From NCBI GenBank assembly GCA_017940085.1, contig JAGAZK010000218.1, positions 1-6,012 of the forward strand: a stretch of 6,012 bases of DNA, given 5' to 3'. Below the pieces are notes generated by a model. The model did no database searches, was not told the origin of the DNA, and saw nothing but the letters and a program-made list of their open reading frames with translations. Shown piece by piece: positions 1-5,210 of this stretch. Source of the DNA: Campylobacter sp. (GTDB lineage: Bacteria > Campylobacterota > Campylobacteria > Campylobacterales > Campylobacteraceae). The position numbers were made by a program, and so were the translations under genes. How positions within the stretch are numbered: the first letter of the stretch is position 1; every line of letters starts with the position of its first letter.

Positions 1-621
1 CAAGTAAAAGCATTAGAAGATATAAGTTTTAGTGTCAATAAAGGCGAATGGGTCAGTATAATGGGACCAAGCGGGAGCGGCAAAAGCACTTTGGTAAATA
101 TTTTAAGCCTAATGGACGAAGCTAGCAAGGGCGAGTATATTTTGGGTGGAAAAAATGCTACTCACCTTGACAAAGAGCATGTTTTGGAATTTCGCCGCAA
201 AAAAATCGGACTTGTTTTTCAGCAATTCCACCTAATCCCGTATCTTAGTGCGATCGAAAATGTTATGTTAAATCAATATTATCACTCATGCGTAGATGAA
301 AAATCAGCCAAAGATGCTCTCAAACAAGTAGGGCTTGATCACAGAGCCACGCATCTTCCAAGCCAGTTGAGTGGCGGAGAACAACAAAGAGTCTGCATAG
401 CAAGGGCTCTTATAAACAATCCTGATATTATCATTGCCGATGAGCCAACTGGTAATTTAGATGAAGCAAACGAAAAAATCGTGCTAGAATTATTTTTAAA
501 TTTAGTCCAAAATGGCAAAACTTTGCTTTTAGTAACTCACAATGAAGAGCTTGGCAAAAACGCAAATAAAATTATCCGTTTAAGACACGGCAAAATTGAA
601 AAAATAGAAAATTTAAAATGA
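1..621 (+). CDS. ABC transporter ATP-binding protein, LolD/MacB-like, p19 iron-locus type (5' partial)
   Basis: This is the nucleotide-binding subunit of an ABC transporter and hydrolyses ATP on the cytoplasmic face for a membrane permease encoded outside the window. The reading frame is open from base 1, so the true start lies upstream; 206 residues are visible and probably only the first 15-25 are missing. Everything expected is present: Walker [10 protein letters not shown] (64-90), the Q-loop in [11 protein letters not shown] (about 208-240), the signature LSGGEQQR (367-390), Walker [13 protein letters not shown] (427-462), and the H-loop in LVTHN (529-543). FHLIP after the Q-loop and the DEPTGNLD form are typical of the LolD/MacB/FtsE group. 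The stop overlaps the next start as ATGA. The two thioredoxin lipoproteins downstream match the order Cj1663-Cj1664-Cj1665 at the end of the C. jejuni p19/Ftr1-type iron locus; this equivalence is from memory and not a search. The family assignment is firm. The substrate is inferred from context. Confidence 0.93.
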   Translation, partial: QVKALEDISFSVNKGEWVSIMGPSGSGKSTLVNILSLMDEASKGEYILGGKNATHLDKEHVLEFRRKKIGLVFQQFHLIPYLSAIENVMLNQYYHSCVDEKSAKDALKQVGLDHRATHLPSQLSGGEQQRVCIARALINNPDIIIADEPTGNLDEANEKIVLELFLNLVQNGKTLLLVTHNEELGKNANKIIRLRHGKIEKIENLK

Positions 622-1091
622 AAAAAATAGCTTTTATAATCGTTTTGGTCGTATTTTTGGGCTGTAACAATAATCATCATATCGCATTAAATGATAAATT
701 TGGCTTTGATACAGCTTGGGACGCTGGATCTAAGACACTCAAAATAAGTGGATTTAACGAGCCATTTGCTTTGTTTTTTTTCTCTACAATGTGTAGCGAG
801 TGTGCTGCTCAAATACCAATTATGAACGAAATTGCAAAAAATACAAAAATAATTGGCATTATGGACGATAGTATGGGGTTTGATAAAGATATTGATATTT
901 TAGCAAACAAAGGCGTGGAGTTTATAAGCACTTCAAATCCAAAATCTGTGAAGTTTTTTCAAAGCGTAGTTGGTGGGATTAGTGGCACTCCGACAACTGT
1001 TATTTTTGATAAAAACGGCAAAAAAATTTGGCAATTTAGCGGACTTTTTAGCAAAGATGAGTTTTTTAGACACTTAGAAAGTGTGCAATGA
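618..1091 (+). CDS. TlpA-like thioredoxin-fold lipoprotein, first paralogue (CSEC)
   Basis: A 157-residue envelope thiol-disulfide protein. The N-terminus is a lysine pair, a hydrophobic stretch and then Cys16 in FLGC, a plausible but imperfect lipobox (Phe at -3), so it is probably a lipoprotein facing the periplasm. The thioredoxin core has the active-site motif C59-S-E-C62 after a Phe-rich strand and the cis-proline segment G-T124-P125-T before a VIFD strand. The length suits a TlpA/ResA-like single domain. It starts at the ATGA overlapping the ABC ATPase stop, so translation is probably coupled, and it overlaps the next gene in the same way. It resembles Cj1664/Cj1665 of the p19 iron locus. 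The likely role is to reduce or protect cysteines of the iron-handling partners, which is inference. It is closely related to the next gene, including blocks of near-identical DNA. Confidence 0.87.
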   Translation: MKKIAFIIVLVVFLGCNNNHHIALNDKFGFDTAWDAGSKTLKISGFNEPFALFFFSTMCSECAAQIPIMNEIAKNTKIIGIMDDSMGFDKDIDILANKGVEFISTSNPKSVKFFQSVVGGISGTPTTVIFDKNGKKIWQFSGLFSKDEFFRHLESVQ

Positions 1092-1470
1092 AAAAAATAA
1101 TTTTAGTTTTTTTGGTGATTTTTTTGTGTGGTTGTGGGAGCGAACGCCACCATATCGCATTAAACGATAAATTTGGCTTTGATAGTATTTGGGATGCGAG
1201 AAATCAAACGCTCAAAATAAGTGGATTTAACGAGCCATTTGTTTTGTTTTTTTTCGCAAAAGATTGTCAAGCTTGTGTTGAGCAAATCAAAATTTTAAAC
1301 GAACTCAAAAATGAAAAAAATATAAAAATAATTGGCGTTTTAAATGGAGTTGGTAGATTTGATGAAGATTTGCAAATTTTAGAGCAAAAAGGCGTGGAGT
1401 TTATAAGCACTTCAGATCCAAGATCAGTAAAATATCTCTCAAATATAGTTGGTGGGATTAGTGGCACTCC
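678..1470 (+). repeat. Mosaic direct repeat within the tandem thioredoxin genes
   Basis: The two thioredoxin genes share DNA blocks that are almost identical, separated by diverged stretches. The blocks are 678-711 with 1151-1184 (34 bases, one difference), 738-782 with 1211-1255 (45 bases, one difference), 909-935 with 1388-1414 (27 bases, identical) and 967-991 with 1446-1470 (25 bases, identical). Third codon positions are conserved inside the blocks, so the identity is more than protein-level constraint would require. The repeat period is about 470-480 bases, one gene length. Confidence 0.85.
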
Positions 1471-1570
1471 AGTAAGCGTTGTTTTTGATAAAAATGGCAA
1501 CATTGTCAAAAAATTTATCGGACTTTATCCAAAATCTGCTTTTGTTGAAGAAATTAAGCTTTTTGGTTAG
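1088..1570 (+). CDS. TlpA-like thioredoxin-fold lipoprotein, second paralogue (CQAC)
   Basis: A 160-residue paralogue of the preceding gene and the last gene of this operon. The signal peptide ends in L13-C-G-C16, a better lipobox than its neighbour's, so membrane attachment through Cys16 is likely. The thioredoxin motif is C60-Q-A-C63, and the cis-proline lies in G-T127-P128-V. The two proteins share long identical segments (HHIALNDKFGFD, TLKISGFNEPF, KGVEFISTS, VGGISGTP) but differ around the active site and in the CxxC dipeptide, which suggests different redox potentials or partners. The start lies in an ATGA overlap with the first paralogue's stop. The tandem pair matches the two thioredoxins that close the Campylobacter p19 iron locus (from memory). 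Fold and location are well supported. Whether it reduces, oxidises or carries electrons cannot be read from the sequence. Confidence 0.87.
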   Translation: MKKIILVFLVIFLCGCGSERHHIALNDKFGFDSIWDARNQTLKISGFNEPFVLFFFAKDCQACVEQIKILNELKNEKNIKIIGVLNGVGRFDEDLQILEQKGVEFISTSDPRSVKYLSNIVGGISGTPVSVVFDKNGNIVKKFIGLYPKSAFVEEIKLFG

Positions 1571-1583
1571 TTTATTTTGCTGA

Positions 1584-1611
1584 TTTTTGAGTAAATTTAT
1601 TTACTTAAAAA
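1584..1611 (+). terminator. Candidate weak terminator hairpin after the thioredoxin pair
   Basis: Bases 1584-1595 can pair with 1600-1611 through 12 positions (one G-U) around a TTTA loop, beginning 13 bases after the second thioredoxin stop. A run of five T follows at 1617-1621, separated from the stem by GCGGG. The stem is almost all A-U, so it is a weak intrinsic terminator at best. Its position between two operons supports the role, but the displaced T-run argues for caution. Confidence 0.4.
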
Positions 1612-1631
1612 GCGGGTTTTTATCCTTAGTT

Positions 1632-1640
1632 TGCTAGAAT
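1632..1640 (+). promoter_or_regulatory. Extended -10 promoter for the aguAB operon
   Basis: The string TGCTAGAAT is an extended -10 element: TG, one base, then TAGAAT at 1635-1640. This suits the Campylobacter sigma-70 pattern, which relies on the -10 region with a poorly conserved -35 and T-rich DNA upstream (here 1617-1621). A transcript would begin near base 1647 and leave a leader of about 20 bases before aguA. No operator-like dyad is evident around it. Confidence 0.6.
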
Positions 1641-1654
1641 TATGAAATTGATTT

Positions 1655-1658
1655 AAGG
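1655..1658 (+). promoter_or_regulatory. Ribosome binding site deciding the aguA start
   Basis: AAGG at 1655-1658 lies 8 bases before the ATG at 1667 and 5 before an in-frame TTG at 1664. The spacing and the better codon both favour the ATG, which gives a protein beginning MIKTFAEW. Confidence 0.6.
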
Positions 1659-1666
1659 CAGATTTG

Positions 1667-2647
1667 ATGATAAAAACTTTCGCAGAATGGGACGAGCAAG
1701 AGATTTTATTGCTCTCACTTCCGCACGAAAATACAGATTGGAGCCCGTATTTGGGCGAGATACTAGACGCTTATGAAAATTTGATTAGAGCGATAAGTCC
1801 ATACCAAAAAATCTTATTAATCGCTCCAAAAAAGCGAGATTTTGATAGATTTAGAAAATTTTGCAATCTCAAATTTGCTCAAGTTCCTACAAATGACACT
1901 TGGATTAGGGATTATGGTGCGATTGATATTGTTAAAAACAATCAAAAAATCAGTTTGGATTTTAAATTTAATGCTTGGGGCGGTAAATTTGAAGCAAATT
2001 TAGATAATTGCGTAAATTTAAAGCTTTTTGAGAAGCTAAAAAGACCACTCAAACAAGTAAATTTAGAGCTTGAGGGCGGAAGTATTGATTTTAATGGGCG
2101 TGGAGTTATGCTCACAACCACTCAGTGTCTTTTAAATCCAAATCGTTTTCATACTGACAAAAACGCACTTGAAATTAAATTAAAAGAAATTTTTGGGCTT
2201 GAGAGAATTATTTGGCTAAATCATGGCTTTATTTTGGGCGATGATACGGATTCTCATGTGGATACTTTGGCTAGGTTTGTTGATGAAAATACCATAGCTT
2301 ACGCAGCTTGTGATGACAAAAACGATTTGCATTATAGTGAGCTAAAATCAATGGAAAATGAGCTTAAAAAAACTGGCTTTAATCTAATCCCACTTTTTAT
2401 CCCAAGAGCGATTTTTTACCAAAATAGAAGGCTAGGAGCCACTTATTGTAATTTTATTTTTGTCAATAATGCTTTGATTTTGCCAAGTTATGGCGATGAA
2501 AAATACGATGAAATGGCTAAATTTAATCTCAAAAGCGTGATTAAAAACCGCGATATTATTCAAGTAAGATCCGAAATTTTCTTGCGTCAAAACGGATCAC
2601 TTCATTGTTCAAGCCAAAATGTATTTAAATTTAAAGGAAAAAAATGA
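1667..2647 (+). CDS. aguA: Agmatine deiminase (PAD_porph / agmatine iminohydrolase family)
   Basis: Hydrolyses agmatine to N-carbamoylputrescine and ammonia in the cytoplasm; no signal peptide is visible. The ATG at 1667 gives 326 residues; an in-frame TTG one codon earlier is less well placed for the ribosome binding site. Family landmarks in order are TNDTWIRDYGAID (75-87, with the W-x-R-D-x-G motif), the E136-G-G turn in LELEGGSID, GDDTDSHVDTLARF with His197 and Asp199, and the C-terminal NGSLHCSSQ with the expected catalytic Cys314 (codon 2606-2608). The length is somewhat shorter than plant and Pseudomonas enzymes but normal for the Campylobacter type (Cj0949c-like, from memory). Peptidylarginine deiminase belongs to the same superfamily, but the directly coupled amidase gene makes the agmatine route much the better reading. 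The stop overlaps aguB as ATGA. Confidence 0.92.
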   Translation: MIKTFAEWDEQEILLLSLPHENTDWSPYLGEILDAYENLIRAISPYQKILLIAPKKRDFDRFRKFCNLKFAQVPTNDTWIRDYGAIDIVKNNQKISLDFKFNAWGGKFEANLDNCVNLKLFEKLKRPLKQVNLELEGGSIDFNGRGVMLTTTQCLLNPNRFHTDKNALEIKLKEIFGLERIIWLNHGFILGDDTDSHVDTLARFVDENTIAYAACDDKNDLHYSELKSMENELKKTGFNLIPLFIPRAIFYQNRRLGATYCNFIFVNNALILPSYGDEKYDEMAKFNLKSVIKNRDIIQVRSEIFLRQNGSLHCSSQNVFKFKGKK

Positions 2648-3513
2648 AAATAGCGTTGATTTCGCACAAATTTATAAACAACAAAAGCCAAACAATCGAA
2701 AAAACCACAAATTTAATCCAAAACGCCGCTAAAAATGGTGCAAATTTGGTTATCTTGCAAGAACTTCACCAAAGTGAATATTTTTGTCAAAGCGAAGATG
2801 TGGATAAATTTGATCTAGCAAATGATTTTGAAAAAGATAAAGCTTATTGGAGTGAAGTTGCAAGTAAATTTGGTGTAGTTTTGGTAACTTCGCTTTTTGA
2901 AAAACGAGCTAGTGGGCTTTATCACAATACTGCTGTGGTTTTTGATAATGACGGAAGCGTAGCTGGGATATATCGCAAAATGCACATTCCTGATGATCCA
3001 AATTTTTATGAAAAATTTTATTTTACTCCAGGCGATTTGGGATTTGAGCCGATAAATACGAGTGTAGGGCGACTTGGAGTGCTTGTGTGTTGGGATCAAT
3101 GGTATCCAGAAGCTGCTAGAATTATGGCTTTAAAGGGGGCTGAAATTTTGATTTATCCAACTGCAATTGGTTGGTTTGAAAATGATGAAAATGACGAAAA
3201 AATTCGTCAATTAGAAGCTTGGGTCGCAGTCCAAAGAGGACACGCTGTGGCAAACTCAATCCCAGTTGTAGCTGTCAATAGAATAGGCTATGAAGCAGCA
3301 CCAGACGGCAATAGTGGGATTAAATTTTGGGGAAATAGTTTTGTTTTTGGCTCACAAGGAGAGCAAATTTTTCGCTCAAACGATACAGATGAGTTGTGCG
3401 AAGTAGTAAATTTAGATATGCAAAGATGTGAAAATGTCCGCCGTTGGTGGCCATTTTTGAGAGATAGACGCATTGAAAATTATAGTGATTTACTAAAAAG
3501 ATATTGTAATTAA
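2644..3513 (+). CDS. aguB: N-carbamoylputrescine amidase (nitrilase superfamily)
   Basis: Hydrolyses N-carbamoylputrescine to putrescine, carbon dioxide and ammonia, completing the agmatine-to-putrescine route begun by the preceding gene. The 289-residue protein has the nitrilase Glu-Lys-Cys triad in its usual settings: Glu40 in LVILQELHQSEYFC, Lys112 in YRKMHIPDDP, and Cys149 in GVLVCWDQWYPEAAR (codon 3088-3090). YEKFYFTPGD (122-131) and the C-terminal RRWWPFLRDRR are typical of the carbamoylputrescine amidase branch. It starts at an ATGA overlap with aguA, with AAAGGAAA at 2633-2640 just upstream as a ribosome binding site, so coupled and stoichiometric expression is likely. In C. jejuni the homologues (Cj0947c and Cj0949c) are, from memory, separated by another gene, so direct coupling here is a local arrangement. 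No arginine decarboxylase gene lies in the window to supply agmatine. Confidence 0.94.
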   Translation: MKIALISHKFINNKSQTIEKTTNLIQNAAKNGANLVILQELHQSEYFCQSEDVDKFDLANDFEKDKAYWSEVASKFGVVLVTSLFEKRASGLYHNTAVVFDNDGSVAGIYRKMHIPDDPNFYEKFYFTPGDLGFEPINTSVGRLGVLVCWDQWYPEAARIMALKGAEILIYPTAIGWFENDENDEKIRQLEAWVAVQRGHAVANSIPVVAVNRIGYEAAPDGNSGIKFWGNSFVFGSQGEQIFRSNDTDELCEVVNLDMQRCENVRRWWPFLRDRRIENYSDLLKRYCN

Positions 3514-3522
3514 GGCAAAAAA

Positions 3523-3792
3523 ATGAATAAAATATTTAAATTTATAGTTTTGGCTTTTGCTCCGTTTTGTATAGTTTTTATGGTGATTTTTGCGTTTTTT
3601 ATGAGCGGGGATTATAATGAAAGATCAGTAAAAATGCTTTGTTTTTTTGGCTCAAATGATGCTTGTGTGGCTGTATATGAATACGCCAAAGTTTATGAAA
3701 TGCAAAACAATGCCAAAATGGCTGATGATTTTTATAAATTTGCTTGTAAAAAAGGCGTCAAAGAAGCTTGTGAAAAATTGGAGAATAAATGA
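3523..3792 (+). CDS. Short membrane-anchored Sel1/Hcp-like Cys-x7-Cys protein
   Basis: An 89-residue protein of unknown function. Residues about 5-27 form one hydrophobic segment ending before MSGDYNERS, best read as an N-terminal signal-anchor placing the rest in the periplasm. The soluble part holds two Cys-x7-Cys pairs, C40-C48 and C75-C83, with first cysteines 35 residues apart: one complete helical-pair repeat of the Sel1-like/Helicobacter cysteine-rich protein type. The first pair (CFFGSNDAC) mirrors the first pair of the next protein (CKFGSQNHC), so the two are paralogues and this is a minimal version. The ATG at 3523 follows AAGG at 3512-3515, which overlaps the aguB stop. The stop overlaps the next start as ATGA. 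It is probably co-transcribed with aguAB. Coding status is supported by the coupling and the paralogy. The function is open. Confidence 0.8.
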   Translation: MNKIFKFIVLAFAPFCIVFMVIFAFFMSGDYNERSVKMLCFFGSNDACVAVYEYAKVYEMQNNAKMADDFYKFACKKGVKEACEKLENK

Positions 3793-4574
3793 AAAAACCA
3801 TTGTTGATTGCTTGTGGGATTATCGCACTTATCATAATAATTTGTGTGTTTTTGTTTAGTATTGATAAGCTTTTGTATTCAAAAATATCTTGCAAATTTG
3901 GCTCACAAAATCACTGTAGCACGATCAATCAAGCAGGAAATTTATATGTATTAGATGCGAAATTTGATGAAGCCAAAAAATTATTTAAATTTACTTGCAA
4001 TAGCGAATTTTACGAGTCTTGTTTAAATTTAGGTGCTTTGTTTGAGCAAACAAATGATATTTCAAAAGCCAAAGAATATTTTCAAAAATCTTGCGAAGCT
4101 GGGATAAACGAAGGTTGCGATAAATTGGCTTTTATTTATATAAATGAGAATAATTTTGAATCAGCCAAGCCTTTTTTGGAGATTTCGTGCCAAAATAATT
4201 CTTTTGAGAGTTGTTATGACTTGGCGTCTTTGTATTTCAATGCGCAAGGTGTGCAAAAAGATTATCAAAAAGCGATTGAGCTTTATACGAAGTCTTGCAA
4301 AGGCGAATTTTACGACTCTTGTGCGGTTTTGTCTTTGATTTTTTTAAGAGGCAAAGAGATTGAGAGAAATTTGCCTTTGGCATTAGAGTTTGCAAAAATC
4401 GCTTGTGATGGCGGTATAAGCGAGATTTGCCCGAAAATAAATGAACTTCAAGAAGCTGTAAATTCCACAAAACTACTTGATGATCTCAAATCACTCGATA
4501 AAGAGCTTTGCGAAGAAGGCGATGAAGAAGCTTGTGATAGATTAGAATACGAAAAAACCAGATTTGGCAATTAA
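3789..4574 (+). CDS. Membrane-anchored Sel1/Hcp-like repeat protein with seven Cys-x7-Cys pairs
   Basis: A 261-residue protein with a hydrophobic N-terminal segment (about 4-24) that looks like an uncleaved anchor or signal peptide; Cys9 sits too early for a convincing lipobox. The rest is a string of TPR/Sel1-type helical repeats. Seven Cys-x7-Cys pairs occur at C35-C43, C70-C78, C102-C110, C134-C142, C170-C178, C206-C214 and C241-C249, spaced 32-36 residues apart. This is the pattern of Helicobacter cysteine-rich (Hcp/Sel1-like) proteins, where each pair forms a disulfide across a helical hairpin, so a periplasmic or exported location is expected. The fifth repeat (NAQGVQKDYQKAIELYTKSC) is closest to a textbook Sel1 repeat. 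The acidic C-terminal part carries the last pair. It overlaps the short paralogue as ATGA. Such proteins usually bind other proteins. Hcp-like beta-lactam binding is possible but nothing here shows it. Confidence 0.87.
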   Translation: MKKPLLIACGIIALIIIICVFLFSIDKLLYSKISCKFGSQNHCSTINQAGNLYVLDAKFDEAKKLFKFTCNSEFYESCLNLGALFEQTNDISKAKEYFQKSCEAGINEGCDKLAFIYINENNFESAKPFLEISCQNNSFESCYDLASLYFNAQGVQKDYQKAIELYTKSCKGEFYDSCAVLSLIFLRGKEIERNLPLALEFAKIACDGGISEICPKINELQEAVNSTKLLDDLKSLDKELCEEGDEEACDRLEYEKTRFGN

Positions 4575-4588
4575 ATTTAATTAAATTT
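4573..4588. repeat. Perfect 16-base palindrome, copy 1
   Basis: AAATTTAATTAAATTT equals its own reverse complement. It begins within the stop codon of the Sel1-like gene. An identical copy begins exactly 30 bases further on. It is pure A+T, so it could form a weak cruciform or RNA hairpin, or be a site for an AT-preferring protein. Confidence 0.75.
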
Positions 4589-4592
4589 GAGT

Positions 4593-4699
4593 AAATTTTG
4601 GCAAATTTAATTAAATTTTGGCTTTAATTATTAAATTTATTAAAAATATCTATTAGCTTAACCATTATCAATAAAAAGCTTTTTTAAGTAAATTTTGGC
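4593..4699 (+). repeat. Three copies of AAATTTTGGC in the rpmH upstream gap
   Basis: The 10-base string AAATTTTGGC occurs at 4593-4602, 4613-4622 and 4690-4699. The outer two share the longer form AGTAAATTTTGGC only in part of their flanks: GAGTAAATTTTGGCA and AAGTAAATTTTGGCT. The third copy abuts the TAAAAT hexamer proposed as the rpmH -10. The function is unknown, and the low complexity of the region makes chance a real alternative. Confidence 0.5.
4603..4618. repeat. Perfect 16-base palindrome, copy 2
   Basis: Second identical copy of AAATTTAATTAAATTT, 30 bases from the first start to start (about three helical turns). It is followed by TGGCTTTAATTATT, which is not a clean T-tract, so an intrinsic terminator for the upstream operon is possible but poorly supported. 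The gap 4575-4739 shows no RNA gene or open frame. Confidence 0.75.
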
Positions 4700-4705
4700 T
4701 AAAAT
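4700..4705 (+). promoter_or_regulatory. Candidate -10 element for the rpmH-rnpA-yidD-yidC cluster
   Basis: TAAAAT at 4700-4705 follows T-rich DNA (4680-4685 and 4693-4696), with G at the -14 position, in keeping with Campylobacter sigma-70 promoters. Transcription would start near 4712 with a leader of about 28 bases. A second TAAAAT at 4713-4718 is an alternative that would leave a leader of about 15 bases. Choosing between them needs a mapped 5' end. Confidence 0.5.
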
Positions 4706-4728
4706 CCCACTCTAAAATTATTTTTTTG

Positions 4729-4736
4729 AAAGGAAG
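4729..4736 (+). promoter_or_regulatory. Strong ribosome binding site of rpmH
   Basis: AAAGGAAG precedes the ATG at 4740 with good spacing. It is one of the clearest Shine-Dalgarno sequences in the window, as expected for a highly expressed ribosomal protein. Confidence 0.75.
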
Positions 4737-4739
4737 TTT

Positions 4740-4874
4740 ATGAAAAGAACTTATCAACCACATAACACACCCAAAAAACGAACTCACGGCTTTAGAGTTA
4801 GAATGAAAACCAAAAATGGCCGTAAAGTTATCAATGCCAGAAGAGCAAAAGGCAGAAAGAGATTGGCTGCTTAG
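4740..4874 (+). CDS. rpmH: 50S ribosomal protein L34
   Basis: A 44-residue, very basic protein with the unmistakable L34 sequence: [19 protein letters not shown] at the start, an [11 protein letters not shown] core and [12 protein letters not shown] at the end. It is a component of the large ribosomal subunit that packs against 23S rRNA. The length is exactly that of the family. It begins the conserved rpmH-rnpA-yidD-yidC cluster and has its own upstream gap with a promoter candidate and a strong ribosome binding site. The TAG stop is in the same frame as the rnpA gene that follows 3 bases later, so ribosomes may pass directly from one to the other. Confidence 0.98.
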   Translation: MKRTYQPHNTPKKRTHGFRVRMKTKNGRKVINARRAKGRKRLAA

Positions 4875-4877
4875 CTT

Positions 4878-5210
4878 TTGAATGTAGGTAAATTTGTTTC
4901 TATTAGCGAAAATAGCGAGTTTTCATCGGTTTATAAAAATGCGAAAAAATGGTATTGTGAATGTGCCGTTGTTTATTTTTTGCCAGCTCAAACAAACAAA
5001 TTTGCCGCAGTTGTCAGCAAAAAAATAGGTAAGGCAGTCATTAGAAACAAGTGCAAAAGACGAATTCGGACTGCTTTTTGTAGTTTAGAAGTTGAACTTA
5101 AATGTGGCATTTATGTCATAGTTTCAAAAATCGGTTTTGACAAGCTTTCTTACGAGAAAATTTGTTCAAATTTAAAATGGGCTTTTAAAAAAATTGAATG
5201 TATAAAATGA
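4878..5210 (+). CDS. rnpA: Ribonuclease P protein component
   Basis: The protein subunit of RNase P, which helps the catalytic RNA bind pre-tRNA and remove its 5' leader. The 110-residue product has the family architecture: an N-terminal FSSVYKNAKKW segment (15-25) that forms part of the leader-binding cleft, the AAVVSKKIGKAV strand (43-54), and the RNR-type motif R56-N-K-C-K-R-R-I-R64. The start must be the TTG at 4878. The rpmH stop lies in the same frame two codons upstream, and no ATG or GTG occurs in frame before the conserved domain. No good Shine-Dalgarno sequence precedes it, so expression probably depends on translational coupling to rpmH. Several extra cysteines (27, 29, 59, 68, 76, 96, 108) are unremarkable for a cytoplasmic protein. 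Confidence 0.96.
   Translation: MNVGKFVSISENSEFSSVYKNAKKWYCECAVVYFLPAQTNKFAAVVSKKIGKAVIRNKCKRRIRTAFCSLEVELKCGIYVIVSKIGFDKLSYEKICSNLKWAFKKIECIK

Noticed and set aside
1267..1509. Open frame on the minus strand inside the second thioredoxin gene
   Set aside because: It lies wholly antisense to a well-supported gene, has no ribosome binding site and shows no recognisable protein; it is a shadow of the + strand codon use.
2815..3473. Minus-strand open frames inside aguB
   Set aside because: They are opposite a gene with an intact catalytic triad, the translations are low-information, and no start signals are seen.
3801..3818. Lipobox around Cys9 of the long Sel1-like protein
   Set aside because: The hydrophobic segment lies mostly after the cysteine, so this is not a normal lipoprotein signal; a signal-anchor fits better.
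4144..4470. Alternative-frame and minus-strand open frames inside the long Sel1-like gene
   Set aside because: The frame with seven regular Cys-x7-Cys pairs is clearly the coding one; the others are by-products.
4662..4672. Fur-box-like CATTATCAATA upstream of rpmH
   Set aside because: Only one half-site resembles the Campylobacter Fur consensus, and rpmH is not an expected iron-regulated gene.
4673..4684. AAAAAGCTTTTT palindrome as a terminator
   Set aside because: It has no loop and can pair only as a DNA palindrome, and the T-run is part of the dyad itself; it is too weak to call as a hairpin.
4750..4758. DnaA-box-like TTATCAACC near rpmH, suggesting a replication origin
   Set aside because: It encodes the conserved TYQP of L34, is a single imperfect match, and in Campylobacterota the origin is not expected next to rpmH without dnaA.
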